This document shows, in pieces, positions 1-8,577 of a DNA stretch of 9,887 nt. A program made the position numbers and the translations under genes. Numbering within the stretch: position 1 is the first letter of the stretch; each line of letters opens with the position of its first letter. The notes below the pieces were generated by a model. It saw nothing but the letters and a program-made list of their open reading frames with translations. It made no database searches and was not told the DNA's origin. Location: assembly GCA_947176325.1 (NCBI GenBank), contig CAMWQD010000031.1, forward strand, positions 1 to 9,887, in the 5' to 3' direction. This stretch comes from an uncultured Bacteroidales bacterium. GTDB lineage: Bacteria; Bacteroidota; Bacteroidia; Bacteroidales; P3.

Positions 1-3000
1 ATTGGGAACTCCACTATCTCCGGTTTCTGCACGACCGCGATTCCATAGACCGCAACGAATATATACAGAATCTGTTGCAACTTGAAGCAACCTACCGAGA
101 CCTGCCTTTGGCAAGCGACATCCTCTGCCTTTTGGCCGAAGAAGCACAAGGCCTCGATGCAAAGCAAGCGGAAGCTTACGCAAGGCGGGCGAGTGCCTAT
201 ACGGGCAGTTGGGGCGCGCACAATGGCCGTATCCTGCTGCACAATCTGCTTTCCCCCGCCCTGTCGCTGTCGATGAAACGGGTGCAGGCACCGGATTTGC
301 CCGTGGAAGTGGATTTTGAAGCGAAAAACTGCAACACCGTTCTTTATACCCTCCGCCGATTGTCGGCGCAGGAAGTGGAAGATGTGTTGACCAGCGGATT
401 TTCGGAAGATTTCGCAAACGAGTTTGCAGACGGAAACCCGGTGTGGCACCGCGCCGCCCTGCAACCCGACTCCTCGGGAAAAGGCAAATTCCTTCTTCCT
501 CCCCAAAAGAAAGGCGCGTATGTGTTGGCCTGCCGCCTCGATTCTTCGAAGCACACGAAAAACACCTCCTTCCTGTTCTTTCAAGTGTCGGAGGGCGCCT
601 ACTTCGGCTACCCCGCCGACCCCCGCCGCCAAACGTGGGAACTGCTTTTCATGACGGGCAAGGACGGCAAGACCGCTCCGGCCTCCCTCTGCATCTTTGC
701 GGAAAGCTACAACTACCGGCAACGCCGCAACGACTTCGAATTCCGCGGACGTTTGAAAGCCGATAGAAACGGCATCTTCAAACTCAACGGCAATCTGTTG
801 AAAGACAAGAAATCGGGCGAGGCCTTTTGGGTGCGGTTCGATAGGAAAGACGATACTTTGTGGGTGGAAAATCCCATTTATGTGGCCTCGGAGGCCGAGC
901 CCGCCAGAACCCGCGCCGAAAAGAAGAAAAACGGCGAAATCCGCTTCTTCCCCAACCTGCCCGTCTACCGCAAAGGCGATTCGGTACACATGGCGGTGTG
1001 GGTGAGCGACACCCCCTCTCTCGTGCGTTTCTCGCTCCGCGACCCCGAAAGGAAAATCCGTTTGAAAACGGAGGGAAAACCTAAAAACGGCTTGATTCGG
1101 CTTGATTTCGCACTGCCCGAAGAGGGCAAGGCAGGGATGTGGACGCTCTGCGCCCAAGATTATCAGCCCTCCTGTTTCTCTCTTTTTGTGGAAGAATATG
1201 TGCGCCCCACCTTCGAAATCGTTTGGGAAAACGTACCTCGACACGCCGTGCGCGACAGCTTCCGCATGGAAGGCAAAGCCGCTTATCTGAGCGGGGAGAA
1301 CCTGCGGCAAGCCCAAGTGAACTATACGGTTTTCAAAACCGCCTACTCGTATGCGCGGCGCTTTTCGCTCTTCGGTTTTCGGATGCCCGCACGGCATAAA
1401 ACCGCCGAAATCCTTTTGACGAAAGGCAGCACGCAAACCGATGCGGACGGGCGTTTTTCGTTCCGTTTTTCCCAAGACACCACCCTGTTGAACGATGCGC
1501 CTTTCTGGGTATATGAAGTGGTGTGCGAGGGCGTGGATGCAGGCGGAGAAACACAAGTGGCGCGTGTTGAGATACCGCTCAAAACCGTCTATACCCTGCA
1601 AGCCGAGGGCGAAGAACTTTGGGTGTCGGAACATGGAAAATGGATAGGCAATCCCAAACCTATCGAGGTGTTTATGAACGGGCTCAATCCCGAAGACTCT
1701 TGGCAACTGCTCGACTCCACGCTGCTGACGCCCCGCCCCGACTGGGCTTCGGGCAAGCACATACTCACCTTTTCGGCCATAGCGCCCAACGGAAAAACGA
1801 TAGAGGTATCGAAGGAAATCCGTGTGGAGAAATGCGGTGAAAAAGCGTCGGATTTTTTCCTGAAAGCCGACGGTGTTTATAAGGGCGGCGCACGTTTCGC
1901 GATAGGAAACCCCTCTGCAAGTGCGGTGCTTTTCCGCTTCCGGATCGAAGACGCGGAAAGCCATTCCGTTTCTTTCGAAAAACTTTTGCCAAGCGGTTGC
2001 GGCGTGTGGGAAATTCCCTGCCCCGACCTCAATCCCGAAAGCGGCTGGACGTTGAGCGTTTTTGCGATGTTGGACGGCAAGGCGGTGAATGAAGAAACCA
2101 CGTTGATTCCTCCGCGCCCCGAGCGGAAAATGGATTTCACCATGCGCAGGGCGGGGAGCGAAGCGAACCCGCCCCGCGCCGGCCAAAGCGACACCCTGTT
2201 TTTCGAAAGCCCGGAGGGCACCGCGGAGGGCGCCGAACCCCAAGCGCTCATCGTTAGTATGTACGACCAATCTTTAGATGGTTTTTCGCCTGTCGGCGCC
2301 CTCTGGCCTGCGGCCCTCCTTGCCCCCTACCCGCAGGCCCCAGCCTCGGCATGGAGCGGTGCCCTGTGTTCCGACCGCACCGCATGGTTGTTTCTGCACG
2401 GCCCCTCCCATCCCGATACCTATCTCAACTATCCCGCCCTGCCCGCCGACCTCCCATGGAACGGATTGTTCCGCTATCGTTCCCGAATGCGCTTCTCGAA
2501 CATCCACATACGCGGCACGGGTGCAATGAAAGAAACCGCCGAGTTCGAAGACGCCTTGGACGAAGACGCAGACATAGACGAAACGGCAACCCTCACGGTG
2601 AGGGAAGACTTCTCGCCGGGCGTATTCTTCGCCCTCCCCGCATGGCAAGCCACCGACAACGGCTATAAGGCGGTGCTTCCCTTCACGCATCCCCACTACT
2701 TCGGACGCTTCAAGATACGGGCTTTCGGCTTCGACCACCGCTTGTTTGCCAACTATCGCGAACAACTTGTGGAAGTGAGCAATCCGCTTATGCTCTACCC
2801 GCAAACGCCCCGTTTCCTAACCGTAGACGACAGCGCGGTGCTCTCCTGCCGGTTCGTGATGAAAACCGCAGGTTCCCTGCATATGCAACTCACCGCCACC
2901 GCCATTTACAACGACGGCACGCGCCACCTCATCGCCTCCGCATCATACACACAGAACACGCACAAACAAGGCGCCTTCGATTTGCCGCTCCGTATAGAAA

Positions 3001-4598
3001 ATAAGTACACGAAAATAGAATTTTTGTGCACTGCCGTATTGACCGACCCGGATTCCACGCTCTTTTCCGACAGGGTGAAGAAAGAAATTCCGATAGAGAA
3101 AGGCGAAACGACATGGTGTGAATACTATCCTTTCGCCCTGCTTCCCGCACAGAAAAACGAACTCAAACCGAACTTCTCGTTTCCCTGCGACAGCCTGCGC
3201 CTCATTCTCAACGATCCCTCGCAATCGCTTGCCGCCTCCATACTTGCCGAAAAGGAATTCGACAGCTGCAAAACCGCCTTGCAGACCGTAGAAAAAATGG
3301 CGAGCCTGTATCTCACCCAAAAAGAATGGAAAACGCTTTGGCCCCGCTTGCAGCAATTTGCAAGACCCGACGGAGGCTACAGCTGGCTTCCGCAAGGCCC
3401 TTCTTCGGTGGATATCACGCTCTCTGTATTGGAAGCCTTGGCGTATATTCCCGAAAAAGAATTTTCCTCTCTGCGCGACCCTCAAAAGAACATAAGAAAG
3501 AGTTTGGAATTCTTGGCAAGAAAACTCAAGATTTCCGATACCAACGATGTGCGTCCCGACGCGCTTTCGATGCGCTTTCTCAAAGTCCTCACCCGCTGGA
3601 AAAGCGAAGCCGCTTCCCTGCATATGGAGAAAGAAATATCGTTCCACCTCCGCGCCGCAAGCGGCCAACTTTCGTTGGAACACCGCGCCGTTCTGCTCTC
3701 CTATCTTTTGTCGCAAAAGCGGTATGACGAGGCGCGGGATATTCTCGCCGACCTGCGGCGTCTTGCCTTATACGACCCCGTGCAGGGTATGTATTGGAAG
3801 CGTGAAGCTTTGGGCGACAGCCCGGGGCGGCGTATGTTGACGATGTCCGCCATAGCCGAGGCCTTTTCATACGCCGCCTCCCTCAAAGACTTCGCCGCAC
3901 AGGAAGAACGCGACAGCCTCCGTAATGAATACATGCAGATATTGGCTTGGTTCCCCGCCCAAAAACAGAGCCTCGACTTTTCGCACTCCAACGGCAACGG
4001 CATCGGCACGCGCGAACTGCTTGCCTGGGCATCGGCCTCGCGTTCCGCCACTACCCAAAAACCTCAGGTTTCCCAAGCCCTCGACACGATAATCCCCGCC
4101 CGACAGTTAAACGCTTTTGTGTCCCGCCTCACCCCTCAATCCGTGCGTTTCGGCACTCTCCGCGCCTGCACCACGCAGAAAACACGCAGCGTGAAAGCCT
4201 ATAAAGGCAAGGGCGATTTAGTGGTGAGCCTCACCTACGCCCCGCCCGCCGACGGCAACACCTACCGCAAGGGCGAAATCGTAGAAGCGATGGTGGAAAT
4301 CAAAGCCAAACGCGATTTCAATTATGTGCAGCTGAACATCCCGCGGCCTGCGGGTCTGGAATGGGAAGACACCCGCCCGGGCTTCACTTCACAGAACAAA
4401 GCCCCTTTCTATAAAGATGTGGATATGCACAACACCGATTGTTTCTTCGAATTCCTGCCCAAAGGAACCTATCGGATTTTCTACCGCCTCAAGGCGCAGA
4501 ACGCGGGCGAATTCACGCAGCAACCCGTATCGGCGCTCAGTCAGAACGAATCGGCTTTCGGGAGTCACTCCTCCTCTATAATAATAAAAATATTTTAA
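1..4598 (+). CDS. Alpha-2-macroglobulin family protein, 5'-truncated by the window edge
   Basis: The reading frame is already open at base 3 and gives 1531 visible residues (numbered here from the Trp codon at base 3). Family members in Bacteroidota are usually about 1800-2000 residues, so the signal sequence and first MG domains are off the left edge. An MG2-like segment lies near residues 314-335 (NLPVYRKGDSVHMAVWV), followed by an MG3-like start, VEEYVRPTFEI, near 396. The A2M domain begins near 864 (TVREDFSPGVFFALPAW). The helical-barrel motif RPDGGYSWLPQG is near 1121. A C-terminal receptor-binding-like domain runs from about 1442 and contains FEFLPKGTYRIFYRL. Family members are large envelope proteins; those with a thioester trap proteases. 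Here the thioester position near Cys1089 reads DSCKTALQ rather than CxEQ, so covalent trapping seems unlikely. The TTG at 75 is not the start, because coding continues upstream. The family call is firm; the biological role is unknown. Confidence 0.92.
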   Translation, partial: WELHYLRFLHDRDSIDRNEYIQNLLQLEATYRDLPLASDILCLLAEEAQGLDAKQAEAYARRASAYTGSWGAHNGRILLHNLLSPALSLSMKRVQAPDLPVEVDFEAKNCNTVLYTLRRLSAQEVEDVLTSGFSEDFANEFADGNPVWHRAALQPDSSGKGKFLLPPQKKGAYVLACRLDSSKHTKNTSFLFFQVSEGAYFGYPADPRRQTWELLFMTGKDGKTAPASLCIFAESYNYRQRRNDFEFRGRLKADRNGIFKLNGNLLKDKKSGEAFWVRFDRKDDTLWVENPIYVASEAEPARTRAEKKKNGEIRFFPNLPVYRKGDSVHMAVWVSDTPSLVRFSLRDPERKIRLKTEGKPKNGLIRLDFALPEEGKAGMWTLCAQDYQPSCFSLFVEEYVRPTFEIVWENVPRHAVRDSFRMEGKAAYLSGENLRQAQVNYTVFKTAYSYARRFSLFGFRMPARHKTAEILLTKGSTQTDADGRFSFRFSQDTTLLNDAPFWVYEVVCEGVDAGGETQVARVEIPLKTVYTLQAEGEELWVSEHGKWIGNPKPIEVFMNGLNPEDSWQLLDSTLLTPRPDWASGKHILTFSAIAPNGKTIEVSKEIRVEKCGEKASDFFLKADGVYKGGARFAIGNPSASAVLFRFRIEDAESHSVSFEKLLPSGCGVWEIPCPDLNPESGWTLSVFAMLDGKAVNEETTLIPPRPERKMDFTMRRAGSEANPPRAGQSDTLFFESPEGTAEGAEPQALIVSMYDQSLDGFSPVGALWPAALLAPYPQAPASAWSGALCSDRTAWLFLHGPSHPDTYLNYPALPADLPWNGLFRYRSRMRFSNIHIRGTGAMKETAEFEDALDEDADIDETATLTVREDFSPGVFFALPAWQATDNGYKAVLPFTHPHYFGRFKIRAFGFDHRLFANYREQLVEVSNPLMLYPQTPRFLTVDDSAVLSCRFVMKTAGSLHMQLTATAIYNDGTRHLIASASYTQNTHKQGAFDLPLRIENKYTKIEFLCTAVLTDPDSTLFSDRVKKEIPIEKGETTWCEYYPFALLPAQKNELKPNFSFPCDSLRLILNDPSQSLAASILAEKEFDSCKTALQTVEKMASLYLTQKEWKTLWPRLQQFARPDGGYSWLPQGPSSVDITLSVLEALAYIPEKEFSSLRDPQKNIRKSLEFLARKLKISDTNDVRPDALSMRFLKVLTRWKSEAASLHMEKEISFHLRAASGQLSLEHRAVLLSYLLSQKRYDEARDILADLRRLALYDPVQGMYWKREALGDSPGRRMLTMSAIAEAFSYAASLKDFAAQEERDSLRNEYMQILAWFPAQKQSLDFSHSNGNGIGTRELLAWASASRSATTQKPQVSQALDTIIPARQLNAFVSRLTPQSVRFGTLRACTTQKTRSVKAYKGKGDLVVSLTYAPPADGNTYRKGEIVEAMVEIKAKRDFNYVQLNIPRPAGLEWEDTRPGFTSQNKAPFYKDVDMHNTDCFFEFLPKGTYRIFYRLKAQNAGEFTQQPVSALSQNESAFGSHSSSIIIKIF

Positions 4599-5177
4599 CT
4601 ATTTGCCGCCAAACACGCCCTTATACACCGCCTCCGCCTGTTCATACCACCCCTCGCCGTATTTTTCGATGAGCGGTTCCTTGAGGAAACGGAATACGGG
4701 AATACCCTCCCGCCGTCCGTGCACCTTGGCGTCGCGGCAGATGTCCCAATCAAAGAAATTCACGGCATCGTATTCGGAAAAAGACTCGATGCGGACGGGA
4801 AAAAGATAGCAGGAAACGGGCTTGCGGAAAGGAATCTTCCCCTCGCGGAAAGCCCTTTCAACGGCACAATACGATATTCCGTCCCCGCCTTGGGTCAGAT
4901 AGACGCAGTCGCGCCCGTTCACCAAAGGCGTGCCGAGATTTCCGTCGGGAGGAAAAACGTCGCTGAAACCTTTTGTCTCCACGATATTCCGCGCCTCCTG
5001 CGTCATATAGTCTTTATAGAAAGGATAGTACTTTTCGAGCAAAGTCACTTCCTCTTTTTCCAAAGGCGCGCCCGCATCACCCTCTATGCAGCAGCAACCC
5101 TTGCACTTCTTGAGGTTGCAGCAAAAGCACTCGGTGAACAAATCGTCGGAAACCAAGGTGTTGTCTATAGCTATCAT
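4599..5177 (-). CDS. DUF3109 family cysteine-rich protein
   Basis: A 192-residue protein without signal peptide or membrane segment, so probably cytoplasmic. It has a dense N-terminal cysteine cluster (C17, C19, C20, C25, C28, C29, C30; core KKCKGCCCIEGDAGAPL) and further cysteines at 91, 104, 123 and 147, the last in FDWDICRDA. This pattern and length match DUF3109, a family common in Bacteroidota with no established biochemical function. The cysteine spacing recalls the YkgJ-type CxxCxxCC proteins thought to bind zinc or an iron-sulfur cluster; metal binding is my inference. The ATG at 5175-5177 fits the family N-terminus and no Shine-Dalgarno motif precedes it. The gene converges on the alpha-2-macroglobulin gene with directly adjacent stop codons, and diverges from the dipeptidase gene across 86 bases. 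Only a weak promoter candidate is visible upstream on this strand (TTTC, 19 bases, TAACTTGC). Confidence 0.88.
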   Translation of the reverse strand: MIAIDNTLVSDDLFTECFCCNLKKCKGCCCIEGDAGAPLEKEEVTLLEKYYPFYKDYMTQEARNIVETKGFSDVFPPDGNLGTPLVNGRDCVYLTQGGDGISYCAVERAFREGKIPFRKPVSCYLFPVRIESFSEYDAVNFFDWDICRDAKVHGRREGIPVFRFLKEPLIEKYGEGWYEQAEAVYKGVFGGK

Positions 5178-5197
5178 GCTTGCGAAGATACTTCTTT

Positions 5198-5228
5198 TTT
5201 GGCTGTTCGATAATTTTTCGTACCTTTA
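5198..5228 (+). promoter_or_regulatory. Bacteroidota-type promoter for the dipeptidase operon
   Basis: TTTG at 5198-5201 is followed after exactly 19 bases by TACCTTTA at 5221-5228. The known Bacteroidota sigma-ABfr consensus is TTTG, 19-21 bases, TAnnTTTG. Only the last base of the -7 box differs. A transcript from here would start around 5233-5236 and have a 5' leader of about 30 bases before the ATG at 5264. Transcription start is inferred, not observed. Confidence 0.65.
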
Positions 5229-5230
5229 AC

Positions 5231-5244
5231 ACTTGCACGCAAGT
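5231..5244. repeat. Perfect 6+6 inverted repeat, possible operator
   Basis: ACTTGC-AC-GCAAGT is a perfect 6-base inverted repeat with a 2-base centre. It begins 2 bases after the -7 box of the rightward promoter and covers the expected transcription start. It also overlaps a weak -7 candidate for the divergent DUF3109 gene. The position suits a repressor operator acting on one or both genes. A 14-base palindrome can occur by chance in intergenic DNA, and a 2-base loop makes an RNA hairpin unlikely. Confidence 0.4.
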
Positions 5245-5263
5245 TAATAAACAATATATCACC

Positions 5264-6973
5264 ATGAAACAGATTTTCAGAAAACTCGCCCTCGCCTCGG
5301 CGGCACTCCTGTTGCCCGTGGCCGGCAGTGTGGAAGCCTGCACCAACTTTCTCATTACCAAAGGGGCCAGCAAAGACGGTTCCACGATGATCAGTTACGC
5401 CGCCGACTCGCACGTGCTCTACGGCGAACTCTACTACCGTCCCGCCGCCGACTATCCCGAAGGTGCCATGATGGATATTTACGAATGGGACACCGGCAAG
5501 AAACTCGGACAAATCAAACAAGCGAGACATACCTATTCGGTGGTCGGCAATATGAACGAACACCAGCTGACTATCGGCGAGACCACTTTCGGCGGTCTTC
5601 ACCAACTGCTCGATACCACAGGTATTGTAGACTACGGCAACCTGATTTACATTACCTTGCAACGCGCCAAAACCGCCCGCGAGGCCATTAAGGTGATGCA
5701 CGAACTCACCTCCACCTACGGCTACGCTTCCGAAGGCGAAAGCTTCTCGATTGCCGACCCCAACGAAGTGTGGATTTTGGAAATGGTGGGCAAAGGCGGC
5801 AAGTCGAAAGGTGCCGTTTGGGTGGCCTACCGCATTCCCGACGGCTATATTTCGGGTCACGCCAACCAAGCCCGCATCACCAAAATCATTCCCGCCAACG
5901 GCAAGACCTCTATCAGCAGCAAGGATTTGGCCAAGAAATACAACCTGCCCAACCTGCAATGCATCTATGCCGCCGATGTGGTGGATTTCGCCAAATCCGA
6001 AGGTCTTTTTAACGGCAAGTTCGAAGATTTCAGTTTTTCGGACACCTACTGCCCGCTCTCGTTCAGCGGTATGCGCGCCTGCGAAGCCCGTGTGTGGGCC
6101 GCCTTCATGAAAGCCAACCCCGAAGCGGCCAAGCCCTACGAAGACTATGCCCGCGGCGAAAACAAGAATCACCGCATGCCTCTGTGGATTGAACCCAACC
6201 GCAAGCTCACCCTCAACGATATGTTCGACTTCATGCGCGACCACTTCGAAGGCACGTCGCTGGATATGTCGAAGGATTTGGGCGCGGGGCCTTTCGGCTG
6301 CCCCTACCGCTGGCGTCCCATGGGCTTTGAATACGAAGGAAAGAACTACATTCACGAAAGAGCCACTTCCACGCAACAGACCGGATTTTCGTTCATCGCG
6401 CAATGCCGTTCCTGGATGCCCGACCCCGTGGGCGGTATCTTGTGGTTCGGCGTGGACGACACCTATTTTACGTGCTACACGCCCATGTACTGCGGCATCA
6501 CCGAAATTCCCGAATGCTTCCGCGAGGGCAACGGCAATATGGCCGAATATTCGCCCACCTCGGCTTTCTGGCTGTTCAACATCGTTTCTAACTTCGCCTA
6601 CACCCGCTACAACGATATGGCCGCAGACATACGGAAAGTGCAGAAACGGATTGAGGAAAGTTTCCAAACCTGCATTTCGTATAACGACGAAGAATTGAAG
6701 AACGAAACCGACCACGCGGCTTTGGTGGAATTCGCCAACAATTTCTCGAATGCGCAGGCGGGCATCATGTTCCGCGAATGGCAGGACTTGAGCCGCTGGC
6801 TGTTGGTGAAATACATGGACGGAAACATCAAGAAAACCGACGAAAAAGGCAACTTCATCCGCAGCGAATACGGACAAGACCGCATCGTTTTCCCGCTTCA
6901 ACCCGAATACCCGAAAGCGTGGTATAAGATGATTGTGGACGACTGCGGAGAAAATATCAAGGAAGTGGAATAA
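5264..6973 (+). CDS. Secreted C69 family dipeptidase
   Basis: A 569-residue N-terminal-nucleophile hydrolase of peptidase family C69 (PepD-like dipeptidases), which cleaves dipeptides; here it would act in the envelope. A signal peptide is clear: KQIFRK, a hydrophobic core at about residues 8-20, then GSVEA before Cys26. Cys26 in ACTNFLITKGASKDGSTM is the family's catalytic N-terminal cysteine, so signal-peptide removal would expose the nucleophile directly. Other family landmarks are GNMNEHQLTIGETTFGG near 95-111 and EGESFSIADPNEVWILEM near 157-174. Length matches Bacteroidota homologues. The ATG at 5264 is chosen because it starts the signal peptide and follows an A/T-rich stretch; in-frame codons back to the TTG at 5180 lie across the promoter. 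It is first in a probable five-gene operon, 32 bases before the carboxyltransferase gene. The exact peptide substrates cannot be told from sequence. Confidence 0.94.
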   Translation: MKQIFRKLALASAALLLPVAGSVEACTNFLITKGASKDGSTMISYAADSHVLYGELYYRPAADYPEGAMMDIYEWDTGKKLGQIKQARHTYSVVGNMNEHQLTIGETTFGGLHQLLDTTGIVDYGNLIYITLQRAKTAREAIKVMHELTSTYGYASEGESFSIADPNEVWILEMVGKGGKSKGAVWVAYRIPDGYISGHANQARITKIIPANGKTSISSKDLAKKYNLPNLQCIYAADVVDFAKSEGLFNGKFEDFSFSDTYCPLSFSGMRACEARVWAAFMKANPEAAKPYEDYARGENKNHRMPLWIEPNRKLTLNDMFDFMRDHFEGTSLDMSKDLGAGPFGCPYRWRPMGFEYEGKNYIHERATSTQQTGFSFIAQCRSWMPDPVGGILWFGVDDTYFTCYTPMYCGITEIPECFREGNGNMAEYSPTSAFWLFNIVSNFAYTRYNDMAADIRKVQKRIEESFQTCISYNDEELKNETDHAALVEFANNFSNAQAGIMFREWQDLSRWLLVKYMDGNIKKTDEKGNFIRSEYGQDRIVFPLQPEYPKAWYKMIVDDCGENIKEVE

Positions 6974-7005
6974 ACTTCGTGAACATCAAGAATAATCCCG
7001 TAATT

Positions 7006-8550
7006 ATGGCAACCAATCAAGAAAAACGCGAAGATCTGAAACAACGCAAGAGTGTTGTGATGGCAGGCGGCGGCGAAAAAGCCATCGCCAAACAGAAAGA
7101 GAGCGGAAAACTCACCGCCCGTGAACGAATCGACAGCATTCTCGACCCCGGTTCGTTTCAGGAATTAGACTTGTTTTTGAAACACTCCTGCCGCGACTTC
7201 GGCATGGAGAAGAAAGACTTGGCCGGCGACGGCGTGGTGGCGGGCACAGGTACGGTAAACGGCCGTCCCGTGGCTATCTACGCGCAGGATTTTACGGTAG
7301 TGGCCGGTGCCTTGGGCTTTATGCACGGCATGAAGATCTGCAAGGTGATGGATCACGCCCTCAAAAACAAAATCCCCGTTATCGGCATCAACGACTCGGG
7401 CGGCGCACGCATTCAGGAAGGTGTGCGGGCGTTGGCCGGCTATGGCGAGATTTTCTACCGCAACACCATGGCTTCGGGGGTTATCCCTCAGATTTCGGTG
7501 ATTTTGGGGCCTTGCGCCGGCGGTGCGGTATATTCGCCCGCCCTCACCGACTTTGTGTTTGTGGTGGATCAAGTGTCGAAGATGTTTATTACCGGCCCCG
7601 CCGTTATCGAAAGCGTATTGCACGAGAAGATTTCGCAGGAAGACCTCGGCGGCGCCCGTGTACACGCCGAAATAACGGGCAACGCGCATTTCTTCGCCGA
7701 AAGCGAAAAGGAATGCTTCGCGCAGATTAAGGAACTGTTGAGCTACATTCCCTCGAACAACAAGGGCAAAGCCGCTCCCGTGGCGCCCAAACTGCCCAAG
7801 AAAGTCAATATCGCCGACATTCTGCCCGACAATGTGCGCAAGCCCTACGACGTGCGCGATGTTATCCGTGCCGTGTCGGACGACTCGGCCTTCTTGGAAG
7901 TGCAGGAACTCTTCGCCGCCAACGTGGTGGTGGGCTTCGGGCGTATCGAAGGGCAGACGGTGGGCTTTGTGGCCAACCAACCGCGCGTGAAGGCGGGCGT
8001 GCTCGACGTGGACAGCTCGGACAAGTGCGCGCGCTTTATCCGCTACTGCGACGCTTTCAACATTCCTTTGGTAACCTTTGTCGACCTGCCCGGCTATCTG
8101 CCCGGTGTGGATCAGGAACACGCAGGTGTGATACGGCACGGCGCAAAGATTCTCTACGCCTATTCCGAAGCCACGGTGCCCAAGATTACCGTAATTCTGC
8201 GCAAGGCCTACGGCGGCGGTTACATCGCCATGTGTTCCAATCACCTGCATGCCGATTTCGTGTATGCATGGCCTACTGCCGAAATCGCCGTAATGGGTTC
8301 GGCGGGCGCGGCCAACATCATCTTTGCCAAAGACATCAAGGAGAGTGAAAACCCCGAACAGACGCGGCAAGAGAAGATGCAGGAATACAGCGACAAATTC
8401 GCCAATCCGTATGTGGCGGCCAGCTACGGCTATGTGGACGCGGTGATAGACCCCGAAGAAACCCGCTCGGCGGTGGCACACGCCCTGATGATTACACGCG
8501 ACAAGAGCGTGGATACTCCCTGCCGCAAACATGGTCTTCCCCCGTTTTAA
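7006..8550 (+). CDS. mmdA: Acyl-CoA carboxyltransferase subunit (methylmalonyl-CoA decarboxylase alpha / propionyl-CoA carboxylase beta type)
   Basis: A 514-residue cytoplasmic crotonase-fold carboxyltransferase that moves a carboxyl group between an acyl-CoA and biotin on a carrier protein. The N-domain has GGGEKAIAKQ and LTARERID near the start, the oxyanion-hole segment INDSGGARIQEG at about 128-139 and GPCAGGAVYSPALTDF at about 168-183. The C-domain has VDLPGYLPGVDQEHAGVIRHG from about 359, KAYGGGYIAMCS at about 400-411 and PTAEIAVMGSAGAANIIF from about 423. The length equals that of Bacteroides MmdA. The ATG at 7006 is preferred over the in-frame GTG at 6979 because MATNQEKREDL matches the usual N-terminus. 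The biotin carrier gene follows after 27 bases. Sequence alone does not separate a decarboxylase from a carboxylase (PccB); the symbol reflects the usual Bacteroidales annotation. The sodium-pump partners are not seen here, so the reaction direction is open. Confidence 0.93.
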   Translation: MATNQEKREDLKQRKSVVMAGGGEKAIAKQKESGKLTARERIDSILDPGSFQELDLFLKHSCRDFGMEKKDLAGDGVVAGTGTVNGRPVAIYAQDFTVVAGALGFMHGMKICKVMDHALKNKIPVIGINDSGGARIQEGVRALAGYGEIFYRNTMASGVIPQISVILGPCAGGAVYSPALTDFVFVVDQVSKMFITGPAVIESVLHEKISQEDLGGARVHAEITGNAHFFAESEKECFAQIKELLSYIPSNNKGKAAPVAPKLPKKVNIADILPDNVRKPYDVRDVIRAVSDDSAFLEVQELFAANVVVGFGRIEGQTVGFVANQPRVKAGVLDVDSSDKCARFIRYCDAFNIPLVTFVDLPGYLPGVDQEHAGVIRHGAKILYAYSEATVPKITVILRKAYGGGYIAMCSNHLHADFVYAWPTAEIAVMGSAGAANIIFAKDIKESENPEQTRQEKMQEYSDKFANPYVAASYGYVDAVIDPEETRSAVAHALMITRDKSVDTPCRKHGLPPF

Positions 8551-8577
8551 GAAACATCACTGAAAAAATTAATAAAA

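Noticed and set aside
75..77. TTG as start codon of the alpha-2-macroglobulin gene
   Set aside because: The frame is open and coding-like back to base 3, and the protein lacks its N-terminal domains, so the true start is outside the window.
2274..2804. 176-codon minus-strand open frame inside the alpha-2-macroglobulin gene
   Set aside because: It is antisense to the conserved start of the A2M domain; no promoter or protein family was seen.
2943..3716. 257-codon minus-strand open frame inside the alpha-2-macroglobulin gene
   Set aside because: It lies wholly within the A2M/helical-barrel region of an uninterrupted plus-strand gene and has no recognisable domain.
5180..5182. TTG as start codon of the dipeptidase
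   Set aside because: It would place the promoter and palindrome inside the coding region and put 28 unrelated residues before a well-formed signal peptide beginning at 5264.
4719..5213. 164-codon plus-strand open frame opposite the DUF3109 gene
   Set aside because: The minus-strand protein has the DUF3109 cysteine pattern and the right length; this frame is its shadow.
5239..5269. Minus-strand promoter for the DUF3109 gene (TTTC, 19 bases, TAACTTGC)
   Set aside because: The spacing is right but both boxes match the consensus poorly, so it is noted only as a candidate and not listed as a feature.
5174..6901. 575-codon open frame on the minus strand opposite the dipeptidase gene
   Set aside because: The plus strand encodes a clear full-length C69 dipeptidase with signal peptide and family motifs. 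The antisense frame stays open because the sense gene rarely uses TTA, CTA and TCA codons; its product is low in complexity (Gly, Val, His, Ala) with no recognisable domain.
6979..6981. GTG as start codon of the carboxyltransferase
   Set aside because: It would add nine residues not expected in the family; the ATG at 7006 gives the usual length and N-terminus.
7165..8532. 455-codon open frame on the minus strand opposite the carboxyltransferase gene
   Set aside because: Same cause: biased codon use in a well-conserved plus-strand gene. The antisense product shows no family motif.
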